From: Apostichopus japonicus
Lineage: Eukaryota; Echinodermata; Holothuroidea; Aspidochirotida; Stichopodidae
Reading direction: 5' to 3'
Assembly (NCBI RefSeq): GCF_037975245.1
Contig: NC_092579.1
Span: 31,706,166 to 31,770,165, forward strand
Length of the DNA stretch: 64,000 nucleotides
In this document: positions 1-11,566 of the stretch, piece after piece
How the letters are laid out: every line of letters begins with the position of its first letter
How positions within the stretch are numbered: the first letter of the stretch is position 1
Position numbers and translations under genes: made by a program
Notes under the pieces: generated by a model
The model's input: only the letters and a program-made list of their open reading frames with translations
Databases searched by the model: none
What the model was told of the DNA's origin: nothing

Positions 1-2559
1 CGGGTCTGATCGTTTGTGTCATCAGTTTTCTTCCCTCTCCTATAGGGTCTTTGATGGGGACTTGAGTGTCCCTCCTGATCCTTTTTCTTTACTAAACTAA
101 TCTAAACTAATAAGGTCAAGCATAAAGTATGTGTGCTTAGGCCTACGCAATTGCAGAAGCCAATCTCCTTAACCTTTTTGAACTAGCACTTTTAAGGTTA
201 ACTTAACCTTTTAGAAGGTAAGCTTAACTTTTTCTTTGCAAATGTAACACGAACACTGTTGAGCAAGAGTCGTGCCAGCAATGCCACTGCATGAGGGAAA
301 TTCACAGTGACAGAGTAAATAATTGCTTTCGCACCCACGGATGAACACATGTTAGGTATATTACTATCACTAATCTGGGGAAATTGCATTTAAGAATATA
401 AATATGTTTATCAGCTAGTCAACAGTTATTTAAGGTATCATTTAATTCTTTTCATTTACTCCATTAGTGATCTTCCCTTTTCCAACAGCTTTACTGGAAA
501 GACTCTTGCTCAGCCGCATTACACAAACACCTTACGAACAGAATACTGCAGATAGCTGATCGTTAACTATGTTAGGAATCCACATGCAGTTCTGGTTATG
601 AAAATAGTAAGAGACAAGATCTGTTTTTCAATCTATGTTTATGGTGAACTACGATTAAGAATAATGAGTTGTAATTTTAATAAATGAGCCCTTCAGTACT
701 GATAACCAGGATTTTAGTTATCTATTTTTTCTTTCTTTACAGTACAGAAATGCAGGGTTGCACTACACCATTTCCAACAGAGGAAGTATGGCAGAAAACA
801 GGTGGAATTTTACATATAAATGCCGAAAATGTGCTGGACAGAGAGGTTCAATAAACTTTTGGAACATTGACACCTCATTCACTTACATGAGGAAACCTTT
901 TCTCATAGATGTTGAATAAACAGTTGTAAGAAGATTAACATGTAGAATTGGTTCTGAAACTAAATCAGTATTTATGAACTCCTCACATCTATGATCTCAC
1001 CATAAAAGATCAGAAACAAGTTTTTGAGTTTGAAGAGTTAGCAACTTAAAATTAGGAAAAAGTTTCATATTAAAGAAGAAATCAAATTTCAACTTTATGA
1101 TAAAGAATGGGATGATTGCATGGGTAGGTGTGAAAAACCTCTCAGCTACCTCAAAGGGGAAAAGTGAAAGTAATACCCATCACCTCAGAGCTTATACCAT
1201 CACAGACTTACACTCACTAAGTAGTACATGTAGCTTATTTGATAGTGAAGTTGTTCATCTGGTGAGTAGCCTTCTCTGTGCAGTGTACCTAGTAGAGCAA
1301 AAGTGACAGTCAGAAGTTTAAAAGCATATATTACTACTCAATGTGGTGTAAGAATCAGCTGAACTGAGCCCCAAGCTGCATTCAGAATAAGCTTAGGCCT
1401 ATATACATTTAGAAATATGTAACTGGAAAGCTCACACCTTTGCAATTTCAGATTGGATGGCATGGGCTGATGACATAAATGAAAAGTTGGCAAAACATAC
1501 GTTAGCCCCAGCAAGTTACACAAAGGGATGCAGAATGTGGACGGTGCCTACACCATCAGTAAGCCAGGGGCACCAGCATATGGCATTATTTTCACAATGC
1601 TAACAGCAGAGTCCACATTCTGACATATATGCTCTTCAAAGTATTGTGCAAAGTAAAGAAATCTTAAGGACCAAACCATTTGACATCTCCTACATATGCC
1701 ACAACAGCCTACATGTGGAGAGAGATGTCACATCTCTCAACAGTATCTTGCAGTGCAACACAGCAGTCTGCCTTGAAAGTTTGATGGCACTTGCCAAGTT
1801 TATGGTCATCAGCTTGATTGCCTACTTCCCTGAATGAGTGATACTGTTTTAACTCATAACAGTGAGTGTGGATAGACTCAGTTTACAAATTACTGGCATC
1901 ACTGATAAATATTGTCATCTTTATCATCAGTGTAGTTTTTCATCCTAGAGTAACTGGTCATGAATCAGTTGATCTTTCTTATAGATACTGGACTGGTTTA
2001 TGTTTATAGTTCTACCATGTAGCTTGTACTTTCTCTCTCTGAGTTGTGCTCTCCTCCTTCTGTATATTCTAGCTGCCTCTCTTACGTAATTCATCACATT
2101 GCTGTTTTCTTTGCATCTATTTCAGAGTCTGGATACATGGACTATTTGACCTCACCTTTAATACTGCACCTTCCATCTTCCTGGCTATGGACTCTCCAGG
2201 CACATTATATGTTATGTGTATGGAACTGTAGTCCCTGTACTGACCATTGCATGAAAATGTACTATGTTTTGGATTGGTCACAGTGAAAGCCTAATTGACG
2301 GTATCTACATTTGAGTGGAATTAAGTCTCAAAACGAGTGGACCATAATGTTTGCTGCAGGTGGGTGTCTCAGATATTTTGTTTAGCTTCCTGCTGTCAGT
2401 GTGCGATATTAGCAGAGAACCCTTTGTAGCATTTGGCATACATGGAAATGTGTACTTCCTGGCCTCTTGCATACAAATGAATGCTTTGGGCAATGTGAAT
2501 GATTTCCACTGTAGTACTTTGCAAGGCAGTCTAAACATGTTGATAAAGTGCTTTTGATA
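1..2559. other. Non-coding stretch, no supported gene
   Basis: I see no recognisable gene. One stretch at 767-918 (+) follows a good splice acceptor (pyrimidine tract then CAG) and stays open for about 50 codons, including a Cys-x2-Cys, before a TAA. It matches no family I know and has no partner exon, so I do not call it. The rest is A/T-rich intergenic or intronic DNA. Confidence 0.5.
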
Positions 2560-3160
2560 TTTAAGATATAAGGATCTTTATTGACCATAAAAATTGACAT
2601 TCATAAATACATCGAAACACATAAAAATCTGATTCTTAAAACGAAAAATTAAGACTACTAAGTCCATGTTCTGACACATATATTTGGCCTATTTCCTACA
2701 TAATTCATTGGCAAGATTGAGAATAGCCCTTTGCAAGAAAGAACGCCTGTATCTCTCGGTTCAGCATCTCATGACAATTAGTCTGCCCGTTTGATTGCTG
2801 TAATCTACCCGATGCCCCAGAGGATGTTGGGATGACATGATTGACTTCATATTACTCTGTGATACTCTGACAAGCAACTCATCTACTGAACTGAGGTAAT
2901 GTGACCGACAAACTTTCCTTGCTTTAGAAACTAGTCTATTTAACTTGGTCATGTCTCTAGCAGTAGTATTTTCACCCCACGCTGCTAAACAGAATGTAAT
3001 GGTGGTCTTGATTGCCGATTTTAATATAGAATAGAGAAATGAGAGTTGGTCTAGTCTGAATAAATTAAGCTTCTGTAATAGGAACATACGCTGATTAGTT
3101 TTTGCTAGAGTACGTTTTACATGTTCATCCCACTCCAATTTATCAGTGATGGTTTCTCCC
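2560..3160 (-). mobile_element. 3' fragment of a non-LTR retrotransposon
   Basis: The minus-strand reading frame at 2761-3138 encodes the region after the reverse transcriptase palm in CR1/L2-like LINE proteins. Visible landmarks are the opening EWDEHV, a central LAAWGENTTARDMTKLNRLV-type segment and a late HPLGHR motif, equivalent to the conserved HPL near the end of such ORF2 proteins. About 200 bp of 3' UTR follows and contains AATAAA on the minus strand near 2575. No palm, endonuclease or ORF1 precedes it, so this is a 5'-truncated insertion of the usual LINE type. Family assignment rests on remembered motif patterns. Confidence 0.65.
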
Positions 3161-3188
3161 AGGTATTTATAAGATTGTCAAGTGCTTC

Positions 3189-3707
3189 TTAGTCACAGTT
3201 TTTGCAGGAACATAGAGGAGAATACTGCTTTAATATAGTCAGTGCTCTGCGGAGTGACTTGAGTAGGTGAACTTGATCTAACAGGTTAAGTTCACTTTCA
3301 GAATGAGTAGTTACAGCCATTGTACTACTGAACCCTTTACATGCCTTGCCATCAGCATCAGTTGTGAGACACTTGACCATTAGTGGATTCTTAGCTGTAA
3401 GTAATTTGGATTCACAAATCTTTCCACCATTTTGTTCATGATCTCCGAAATAGGGCATCTTTGCTGAACAGCTCTCATTGCCTGGACATTGTACCTTGTG
3501 ATCCCTTCTTCTTTTCATTTCACCCATTAAGCACAACTTGTTACTGTGATGGTAATCAATAACAAATGTATCCATGGTGACATTCGCAACTATTACATCT
3601 CTGCATTGGCTTGTTGGAGCAAATGGAGTCTTACTTCTTGCATTATACTCATAGGGTTGTGATATGATCATATTCTGCCTGAATTGGAAAGTCTTTGGAG
3701 AGGCCAC
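3189..3707 (-). pseudogene. Mutator-like transposase fragment (probable)
   Basis: This is an open frame of 172 codons. It contains the order YNARSKTPFAPTSQC, then an IDYHHSNKLC segment, then CPGNESCSAKMP, then a TTDADGKACKGF segment. The same order (YN-R--KTPF-P-TQC, H-NKLC, CP-H--C-A, TTDGD-KA--G) occurs in the large invertebrate family of Mutator-like DDE transposase proteins, so I read it as a piece of that transposase with one catalytic Asp region (TTDAD). The frame ends soon after, where the family would continue, so it is truncated or frameshifted. It abuts the LINE tail to its left in the same orientation. No terminal inverted repeats were identified. Confidence 0.5.
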
Positions 3708-3784
3708 GCAGTTGCAGTGTCTTCTTAATTATACCCCTCTTTTGTGCCATATTATTTTTCATTAATTTCTTTCATTACCTGTAG

Positions 3785-3936
3785 GTACAAACTGGTTGTA
3801 GTGTACTGACAGCAGGACTGGGAAGGGACATGCTGTTGAGCAATCTACGAGCTGCACTTAAACTGCCCACTACTCAGAGGCAGCGGGGGTACCCATTCCT
3901 GGGAAAGGCAGCCATATACCTGGAGCTCATCCTGTA
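3785..3936 (+). CDS. Candidate internal exon, unknown protein
   Basis: A pyrimidine-poor acceptor (CTGTAG) precedes 50 open codons plus two bases, followed by a consensus donor (GTAAGT at 3937). The translation is helical and Leu/Arg-rich (LLSNLRAALKLPTTQRQRG in the middle), like an alpha-solenoid repeat. Only one frame is open. I do not recognise the family. It is upstream of the adducin exons on the same strand but does not resemble the adducin N-terminus. The next candidate exon (9579) does not match its exit phase, so at least one exon would have to lie between them. Confidence 0.3.
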
Positions 3937-3942
3937 GTAAGT

Positions 3943-4484
3943 AATGTTGATATGCACATGCTATTGTGTCTGGGCTGGGTAAAATATAATTCCTTATGCT
4001 AGGTTGCCAAGGTCAGCTCTGTGCATCGTTGTCTTTGTAGAGAATTTCAGAGTGTTTGGTAGACCAAACCAACTGTGAATAGGAAATAACGGCTTTCAAA
4101 CAGCATGTGCTTGTATTTGATTAGATGTGCGTGTGCTTGAAGCTATGGGGTTGGAATGGGATTTATTGTGATTGGTGATTACCTAGTATGTGAACATACA
4201 GCATTCGATATTATTTATAATTCCTTTTGAAACAGGAGTACTGGAGCATGAAGTTGATGGACAAATTAAGGAATGAGAGGAACACATGCAAGCAGAAAAG
4301 AGGAGAAGAAACATTGGGGGCACCTGTTCCACTGAAATTAACCAAGTAGATGACCCAGCTAGCAAACATAGGCATAAAATGTAAGTTCAGGTATAACTTT
4401 TGAGAATGAAGCTCATCTTGAGGAGAATAGATATTAAATAATTAACATACTAGGCTAAAATTGCATTATGCAGTCCTTTTCACA
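3943..4484. other. Intronic or intergenic DNA
   Basis: I see no gene here. The stretch ends at the short AAATC-type tail of the minus-strand LINE that follows. Confidence 0.4.
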
Positions 4485-4644
4485 AATTTGATTTGATTTG
4501 ATTTATTTGTTTTATCACGTGAATATATACAATGTGATAGGAAGTCCTCTAAAAAATCTTCAGATCGCTTAACAAAGTAGAGGACTCCCTGTTAAGAAAA
4601 GGAAAAAGTGAACTAAATATATAAGAAAAAATGAACATGTTCAA

Positions 4645-7600
4645 TTAATAAGACGCAATAATTTTTTGAATAAAGTTTCTTCTGAATGATTTTGCAGAAG
4701 GTTTATTTGTAATATTGCCTGATAGAGAATTCCAAGTTTTGATTGTACGTGCCCTCAGTGATAACATCCCCATTGTAGAATTATACCTGTTATAATGTGC
4801 ATTGCCTGAAGATCTGGTATTGTAATGATGAATATCACTGTTACATATTAAGTAGTCATTAAAAGCATTTGGTAACAGTTCATTCCAGGCCTTATAAGCA
4901 AATGTAGCAAGGTTAACTCTAATAATGTCATCAGCTTTTAACAACTTAGAACGCTTAAAAAGAGGATTTGTGTGGTCCCTCTGGTTTGGCATGTGTTATA
5001 TGGCGGACTGCTTTCTTCTGTGTAATACAAATGGGATTCAGATTGGTATATCTAGTACCAGACCATATGTTACAACAATACGTAATATGTGGCTGGACTA
5101 ATGTCTGATAGAGAATCTTTAATATGTGTGTGGCAGATAATGCTTAAGCTTAGCTAAAACACTGGTGTTTTTTGCAACTTTTTTACAGACAGTTGTAATG
5201 TGGTCACACCATTTAAGTTCATGATCTATATATACGCCTAAAAATCTAGTACTATTGACTTGTTGTAGTCTTTTACCACCCATAGTAATATCAGCATTCC
5301 ATGTAAAATTTTTATAAGTATTAAAAACTATATAGTTTGTTTTATCAATATTCAATGATAATTTGTTGTCAGCGAACCAGTCGCTGAACTTGTCTAATTC
5401 AGTTGATACTTAAATATGAAATAAAGTTCTCGATTGTGATACGAAGAAAATATTTGTGTCGTCAGCAAACAAAACAACTTTAACTTTATCAGAAACATTG
5501 GTAATGTCATTAACATATAGGATAAAAAGCAATGGACCAAATATAGAGCCTTGTGGCACACCACATTGAATTCTCTCCGGTTGGGAATGAGCATTTTTGT
5601 AGGATGTATATTGGTAGCGGTTTGCTAAGTAACTGTCGATCCATTTTAGGGGGGTTCCTCTTATGCCGTAACAGTGTAATTTATTAAGCAGAATTGTGTG
5701 GTCTATTGTGTCAAAGGCCTTTGAGAGGTCCAGGAAAACCCTGACACAGGTACTATTCTTGTCAAGATTACTATACAAATTGTCAATGGCATCAGCTAGT
5801 GCTAGCTCAGTGGAGTGTTCAGGACGGAATCCATACTGTTTCTGGCATAAAATGTTATATTTTGAAATAAAGTTAAAAATACGATTATACAGAAGCCTTT
5901 CAACTATTTTGGAAAAACATGATAATAGTGATATAGGTTGATAATTTTCAAAGTTTTCTGAATCCCCTTTCTTAAAGACAAGGATGACCTTGGCAATTTT
6001 TAGCATATCAGGGAAAATACCGGTACTGAACGACAAATTGCAAATATGGGTTAATGGTTTGGTAATAAATAAGATAACTTGTCTTACAATGCCAGGCTTA
6101 AAATCATCGTATCCAGCTGCTTTATCAGGTTTCATGCAAGAGGTTGCTGTTTTTAACAACTCCTCCTCACTGACAGGATGAGAAAACATGGAATGAGTGT
6201 TAACATCAATGTTAACAGATTCCTGTGATTTACGTTTGTGGTTGATTTTACTTGCCAGTGATGGCCCCAGATTGACGAAAAAGTCATTAAATTTTATTAG
6301 CAATATCATGGTCGGTGTTAATCTCTTTGTCACCATCCTTGAAAGAAGAGGGATACGATGATTGTTTACGACCTTTATGGAGTAATTGGTTAATGGTATC
6401 CCATGTGCCTTTTGGGTTACTCCTCGCATTATAAAATTTATTGTTGAAATATAATTTTCTAGAAAATTTGATAACATGATTGAGCTTATTACGATATTGA
6501 GAATAAATAGTTTTATTTACACCAGACGGGTTCTTAATATGTCTTTTAAATAGCTTATCGTTTCTTTTGATAGAAACTAGAATACCTGCAGTAATCCACG
6601 GGTGTCTCTTTCGACGTTTCTTAGATTTGGTGACACATTGCTCAGGAAAGCATTGATTATATATGGCATTGAAATTGTTATAAAACATAGAATAGGCAAT
6701 GTGTGCATCAGTTTGGGATGAAACATTTTCCCAAGAAGCATCTCGGATTGTTGAGAAGAAATTCTGTACATTTGTCTTGCAGTAGTTCCTTACATACATA
6801 GGGCCCCTTTGTCTACTTTTGTGTATGGCAGTTTGGAGAAATATTGGATAATGGTCACTGAGATCGCTTACAAAGATACCAGTTATTAGTTTGCAGTCAT
6901 CATTGGTTATAACATTATCTAAAACAGTTGCAGAAGTGCAACCCACACAGGTAGGTTTGGTAATAGTAGGAAAAAATCCACTGGCATATAGTAAGTTTAA
7001 AAAGTCAGCAGATTTAATATTGTCAGCAAGATCAATATTATAATCACCCATAATGTACGCACTATGTCGTTCATTGGAGAGTTGGGTTAAAATTTTGTTT
7101 ACGTGTGTCAGAAAAATATGCAGTGAACTTTTTGGAGGCCTATAAATTACGCCTATGGTATAATTTTTCATTGCTGATGTTATGTCAACCTCTATGAACA
7201 TTGACAGAATCATTGAAAATGCTTATATCGTTTCTGAGTTTGAAATTTAGATCTTTGTTGAAAAATGAACAAACACCACCACCTCTCCTTTCGGGACGAT
7301 GTCTTTCAACAAGCGTATAGTTATTGATATGGATTAAGGGGGATATATCTGCAGTAAGCCAGGTTTCGGTAAATCCAATGACAGAGAAATCCTTCAATAG
7401 AGACGTAAATGTAGTTATGTCGTCTAAGTTTTTGTTAAGGCTTCGACTATTATGGTGGAATAAAGACAATATGTGTTCGCGAGACATCTTGTTGTATGAA
7501 TCAATATCGTAGTAATTGCATGCGATAGCTTCCTCCCCTGTTTCAAGGTATTTTGCAGCTTGCATCGCTATAAATAAATAAATGTACCGTATAACATGAA

Positions 7601-7839
7601 CGCCATCATCTTTGCATAGGTTCGGCCGAAGAATCCTTTGTTCTGACATTTCTCGCTCTGCTGAGATTAGGAATAAATGATTTCTTCTTTAGTCTGATAG
7701 TTTGAAAGCCGTCTTCGTCTAGGGATATTTGCCTTTTGTGGGGTTGGATGTTTCCCCCTTGTGTGCTTGCCCCCTCCATCTGCTGAGATCCAGTCTCCGG
7801 TTGTGTTCTCCGTTGTTCTACTACTTTTTGTGTTGGCAA
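4645..7839 (-). pseudogene. LINE ORF2: endonuclease-reverse transcriptase, frameshifted
   Basis: The endonuclease part (7649-6287) shows HNSRSLNKN, then TETWL, IGVIYRPP, GDYNIDL and SDHYPI, the signature blocks of apurinic/apyrimidinic-like LINE endonucleases. The reverse transcriptase part (6477-5410) shows FLDLSKAFDTIDH, GVPQGSIFGPLLF and the catalytic FADD. The frame then continues at 5355-5119 (thumb, FLGVYIDHELKW) and 4992-4645 (a C-terminal domain with NLATFAYKAWNELLP). Consecutive blocks lie in different frames with overlaps at 7185-7213 and 6287-6477, and stops separate the later blocks. This protein would nick target DNA and copy its own RNA; this copy is inactive. The first 60 or so residues (7839-7650) are low-complexity and may belong to the ORF2 start. 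Confidence 0.85.
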
Positions 7840-7989
7840 TGTCGTCTTTTGTTCAGTTCGCTGTTGTTGGTGGGTTTTCTTTAACTCCTGGTTAGGATTA
7901 CTCGGGTGTCTGGATTTCGCATTATTGTTCTTCTTTGCTGTTGAATCCGTGTTTTGTTCGGATTTCTGTGCCCTGACCTCGTGAATAGC

Positions 7990-8846
7990 GCGTGATCGTC
8001 CTGTTCAACCGACCCAGTGACTTATCCCTCAGACTGATATTGTGTTTCGTTTTCATGTGTATCTAGGGTCGAGCCAGTGTCTGTGTTGTCATGGCGATAC
8101 TCTTCAAACGTTCTTGGCATTTAAAGCATCTGACCTTTGGGCAATTAGCTTCCCGGTGCCCTTGGACATCGCAAACTTAACATTTGTAGTTAGGACAGTT
8201 TCTCCTGATGTGATCGCTTTCCAAACACAAATTGCATACTTTAGTTTGACCATTGTGCGTTAAGTTCATATTAATCCCGTTAATTCTAATTGCGTAAGGC
8301 AAGCTCTTGTGTTCTTCAGGTAGTTTTAACTGTACATATCGTATTCCGTTCCCGATATTTGGGAATCTGGGGAAGGTCTTTCCTTTCCATTCGCCTCTTA
8401 TTTTACACCCATACTCACAAAGTTTTCCTGTTAGATCTTCGCCCTGTATGAATGAAGGTACTCCGAAAACACTAACAGTTAGGAACGTTCTGTTGACACC
8501 AGTAGAAACTGATTCCCATTCATGAGGAGTCCACTGTCCAAAATACAGTAAGATCAGCTTGTTCCTTTGCTTTTAATGTGATAATCCAGCATCCTAAAGA
8601 TTTCACACAACTTGCAATTCCATCTCTACCAACATCATTCATGATAGCATACAAAATCTCAGTATCTTTATATGAACTGTCGGCAACTCTGATGCTACAC
8701 TCCTTTAATTTCTCCACTGTCGCAGAATCCATACTAACAATCTTGTAGGCTAACGAACGTCGCAGGACGTCGTTGCCGAGATCTCCAGCAGAAAAAGTAT
8801 TCCAAAATTGGAACAAAATAAAATTTTCTGCTAAATGTTGTCTCAA
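7990..8846 (-). pseudogene. LINE ORF1: gag-like nucleic-acid-binding protein, broken
   Basis: The minus-strand frame opens at 8846 (ATG) and runs 108 codons. A one-base shift near 8535 moves the reading to another frame that continues through a basic region and two or more CCHC knuckles (for example CNLCLESDHIRRNC near 8195-8240) before a TAA inside the knuckle region. The order of helical N-terminus, central RNA-binding-like region and C-terminal CCHC knuckles is that of jockey/CR1/I-type ORF1 proteins, which coat the element RNA. It lies just upstream of ORF2 on the same strand. Confidence 0.75.
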
Positions 8847-9072
8847 TTAGTGTCTCAAATAATACAATTTGCAAGATGTAGTGAAAACCACACTCTATTT
8901 AACCTCGGAGATCATTAGAGAGTAGAATATATAAGAGCTCCTCAAGGAACAGTGTCAACAGGTTGACGGTTGGTTATCCAATAACGGTTGGTTATCCAAT
9001 TTTTTGATTTAATGAAGTCAGACCAACTTAAAATTGATCTCAAGGATTGGGCTTTTTGATAGGTCTATTTAT

Positions 9073-9358
9073 ATGTAGAGATATGCACTAGTTAATTGCA
9101 ATTTCAGCCCTCCAAACTAGTGTAGGGATATGCACTAGTTAATTGCAATTTCAGCACTCCAAACTAGTTATAGGGATATGCAATAGTTTATTTGCAATTT
9201 CAGCGCTCCAAACTAGTGTAGGGATATGCACTAGTTTATTTGCAATTTCAGCCCTCCAAACTAGTGTAGGGATATGCATTAATTTATTTGCAATGTGACC
9301 CTTCAAACTGGTGTAGGGATATGCACTAGTTTATTTGCAATTTCAGCCTTCAAAACTC
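9073..9358. repeat. Minisatellite, about 48 bp x 6, self-complementary units
   Basis: Six head-to-tail copies of a unit beginning TAGGGATATGCACTAGTTT and ending CTCCAAACTAGTG. Each unit carries its own 9-bp inverted repeat (CACTAGTTT and AAACTAGTG, about 20 bp apart), so each can fold into a stem. Copies differ by a few substitutions. Confidence 0.9.
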
Positions 9359-9578
9359 CAGGAAGTTGCGGGTAAGGAACCTGAAAAAGTTTGTGGTCAG
9401 GACCATTGACAATGTAGTTTATACACGAAACCTAAGATTTATGTATATATCCCCAAAAATTTGTTATTTTTAATTAACTTTCCCTGCGTCAGTTTATCAT
9501 CAAAAGCTCTATGAGGTAATAACATGTTTCATTTGTAACTTTTCTAAGATTTTGACTGATATGATGCTTTTTTTGTAG

Positions 9579-9659
9579 TTTGACGTGAAGTTAGGTGTTG
9601 CAGAAAATGTACGTTTGCAGTGTATGCTGAGGGCAGCTATGGAGACCAGGTACAATCAG
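9579..9659 (+). CDS. Candidate internal exon, unknown protein
   Basis: A strong acceptor (T-rich tract then GTAG) is followed by exactly 27 open codons and a consensus donor (CAG then GTAAGT). The peptide begins FDVKLGVAENVRLQ and ends METRYNQ. It is phase 0 at both ends, only one frame is open, and the composition is coding-like. I do not recognise the protein. It is on the adducin strand about 1.3 kb upstream of the first adducin-like sequence but does not match the adducin N-terminus, so it may belong to another gene. Confidence 0.4.
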
Positions 9660-10948
9660 GTAAGTTTGTTCCTCACTTTTTAAAGATCTTAGGTCCAAGC
9701 ATGTATTATATTATGTGATATGCCTGCTACTACTGTACTAGATCCAATAATTATTTCAGTATGTGACAGAAGACGTTACAAGTATTCATATTTGCTTGCA
9801 TTTCATTTTTATGTTGTAGGTGATTTCTGTTGGTAGACAGCATAAGGCTAGATAGGTTGTACATATTCTGCAGTATTTGCCAGTACGCCCTCAGTTTTAT
9901 CACAAGTTTTTGTAGTATAAGATGGCCGTGTCCATGTGTATGATAAAGGTAACTGTTGTGTTCATATTGTTGTTGGCGTTGGTACATAATAGTATTCCAT
10001 GGCATTGGGATTAGTTGGTCATATGCACACTTAGAGTTGTAATAAATAAGCTGTATTGATTCCCTTTATCATCTATTGACAAAGCAAATATTTTTTTAGA
10101 TAGTTATGGATTTTGGACAAATTTAAGATTTTATATCTTATTTTTTTTTATCATATGTCGGTTATAGCCATGATTTTTAGAATAGAAGGTTAATTTTTGA
10201 CATGAGAAGCATTGTGGGTTGCATGGCATAAGCATTTAAAAGAGCCTTCTACTCCTTAATATTAAAGAAGCCATTCACTCTTTAATATTTTCTGAGCATT
10301 AAAGGAGTGTTCCAACATTTAAAAGCTAGTTTATGATTTTATCAAGCATTGTTTATTACACATTTGTTTTCCTTTTCCTCCTATTTTTTGATGTAGAGCT
10401 TGCTAGTGGGGAACAAAATACCAGCGCTTAAAGAGAAAAACTGAGTTCTGCCTTCCCTTGCCATACTATATCTCCCCCCCCCCCCCCTTTGGATGTCGCA
10501 ACCAGACTCCTCTAACCACCCAATCCTTTACATATAAACAATGTCCAATCAATTGCCAGGTAGTGTTTATAGAGTTATAGAACAACAGTGTTTGTTTCAA
10601 TTATCTAGGAGACTTCTCTGCATATGCTGGTCTTCTCTACTGCTTTCAAATGCTAGCTAATGGCTAACTTGATCAATTGTCTTTCTTGATATAGTTTTGC
10701 CTTCTTTTGTGTAATCTAATTAATTAAGTCACTCACTGTTTTATTTAAAGGCAAAAATGAACTAAGGGATTTTTTTTGGATCAACAGATAACTTCTGGAG
10801 ATGAGTGGAATAACCCCAATGTTGGATGCTTCTCGGCCAAAAGATGTTTTTCTCATCAACTTCAAAGCAGTTGCTACATATTGATAGATAGTGTTCAAAG
10901 TTAAAAGTCTGCGAAAGCAATAGTAATAATAAATCCACACCATGTACT
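9660..10948. other. Intronic DNA with a poly-C run
   Basis: A/T-rich, with no supported exon. A run of about 15 C lies near 10477-10491. Confidence 0.4.
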
Positions 10949-10987
10949 AAATGCATTTAACATGTGCACACTTCGGCAGCCGCTGCT
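10949..10987 (+). pseudogene. Adducin exon end with in-frame stop (part of head domain)
   Basis: The last 13 codons before a good donor (GTGAGT at 10988) read K-C-I-stop-H-V-H-T-S-A-A-A-A. This lines up residue for residue with the adducin head segment K-C-V-V-H-I-H-T-P-A-G-A-A. In adducins an intron follows that segment and the next exon starts VSAMKCGLL, exactly what is found at 11338. A TAA (10958-10960) occupies the position of the second Val, and the sequence further upstream cannot be aligned in this frame. This may be a real lesion, an indel in the assembly, or chance similarity at the edge of an intron. The exon's 5' limit is not resolved. Confidence 0.4.
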
Positions 10988-11337
10988 GTGAGTATCCACC
11001 TTTATAATTACTTTCATGATTCTTAGAGCAGGTTCCTTTTTTCTTTACTTGGATTTTGATCATTTTGTTTAACATCTTTAGCTTGACTTGTCACATTTCG
11101 ATTTGTTTTGATTAATACCCAGTTGGCTTTATAAATTTGCTGACCACAAAAAAAAAAAAAACTACCTTAAAAGCAATGATGTCATAGATTATGGAGGATT
11201 TTTAAATGTTCTTTGAATATTCAATATGTTTGCCTAGCATTACCCTTCCTGCAAGTTGTTGACCAAAGCAAATCTTTAAAAGCAAAGATGTCATAGAATA
11301 TGGAGGATTTTGAATTTTTTGCTTTGAATCTTGACAG

Positions 11338-11566
11338 GTCTCAACTATGAAGTGTGGCCTTTTGTCGATGAGTCAAGAAGCCTTGATTTGTGGTGAGATC
11401 TCTACACTATGACTACACGGGGATCGTGGTCGAGGAGGAACAGGAGGATCAAATCATCAAAAACAAGATCCTATTCTTGCATAACCATGGTATCGTCTGC
11501 TGTGGTGGGTCCATAGAGGAGGCGTACTTCCTATCCCTCAACTGTGTAGCAGCATGCGAGATACAG
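11338..11566 (+). CDS. Adducin exon, aldolase-like head domain (frameshifted)
   Basis: After a CAG acceptor the frame reads VSTMKCGLLSMSQEALICGEI, then changes frame within about 10 bases, then reads HYDYTGIVVEEEQED and on to NHGIVCCGGSIEEAYF and VAACEIQ. Both halves match the class II aldolase-like head of adducin (human: VSAMKCGLL, GEVAYHDYHGI, NHGLVSVGESVEEAF, VACEIQ). One extra base near 11401-11404 explains the shift. The exon ends at a consensus donor (CAG/GTAAAG) at the known adducin intron position after CEIQ. Adducins cap actin filament ends and recruit spectrin at the membrane skeleton. The frameshift may be an assembly error, since later exons are clean. Confidence 0.8.

Larger units (their letters stand above)
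4485..8850 (-). mobile_element. Nearly full-length, broken LINE (jockey/CR1-like)
   Basis: Reading on the minus strand there are, in order, a gag-like ORF1 with zinc knuckles (8846 to about 7990), an apurinic-type endonuclease (about 7650-6290), a reverse transcriptase (about 6477-5119) and a C-terminal domain (4992-4645). The element ends in tandem AAATC units (plus strand TTTGATTTGATTTGATTT at 4488-4505) rather than poly-A, as in CR1/L2-like elements. The coding region is split over several frames, so this copy cannot encode an intact ORF2. Clade is inferred from protein order and tail. Confidence 0.85.

Noticed and set aside
767-918. Open 50-codon stretch after a good acceptor, containing Cys-x2-Cys
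   Set aside because: Stops without a donor, no recognisable family and no partner exon; too weak to call as a gene.
10716-10956. Minus-strand open frames over the adducin exon edge
   Set aside because: They are shadow frames with no family match and lie opposite the adducin K-C..H-V-H-T alignment.
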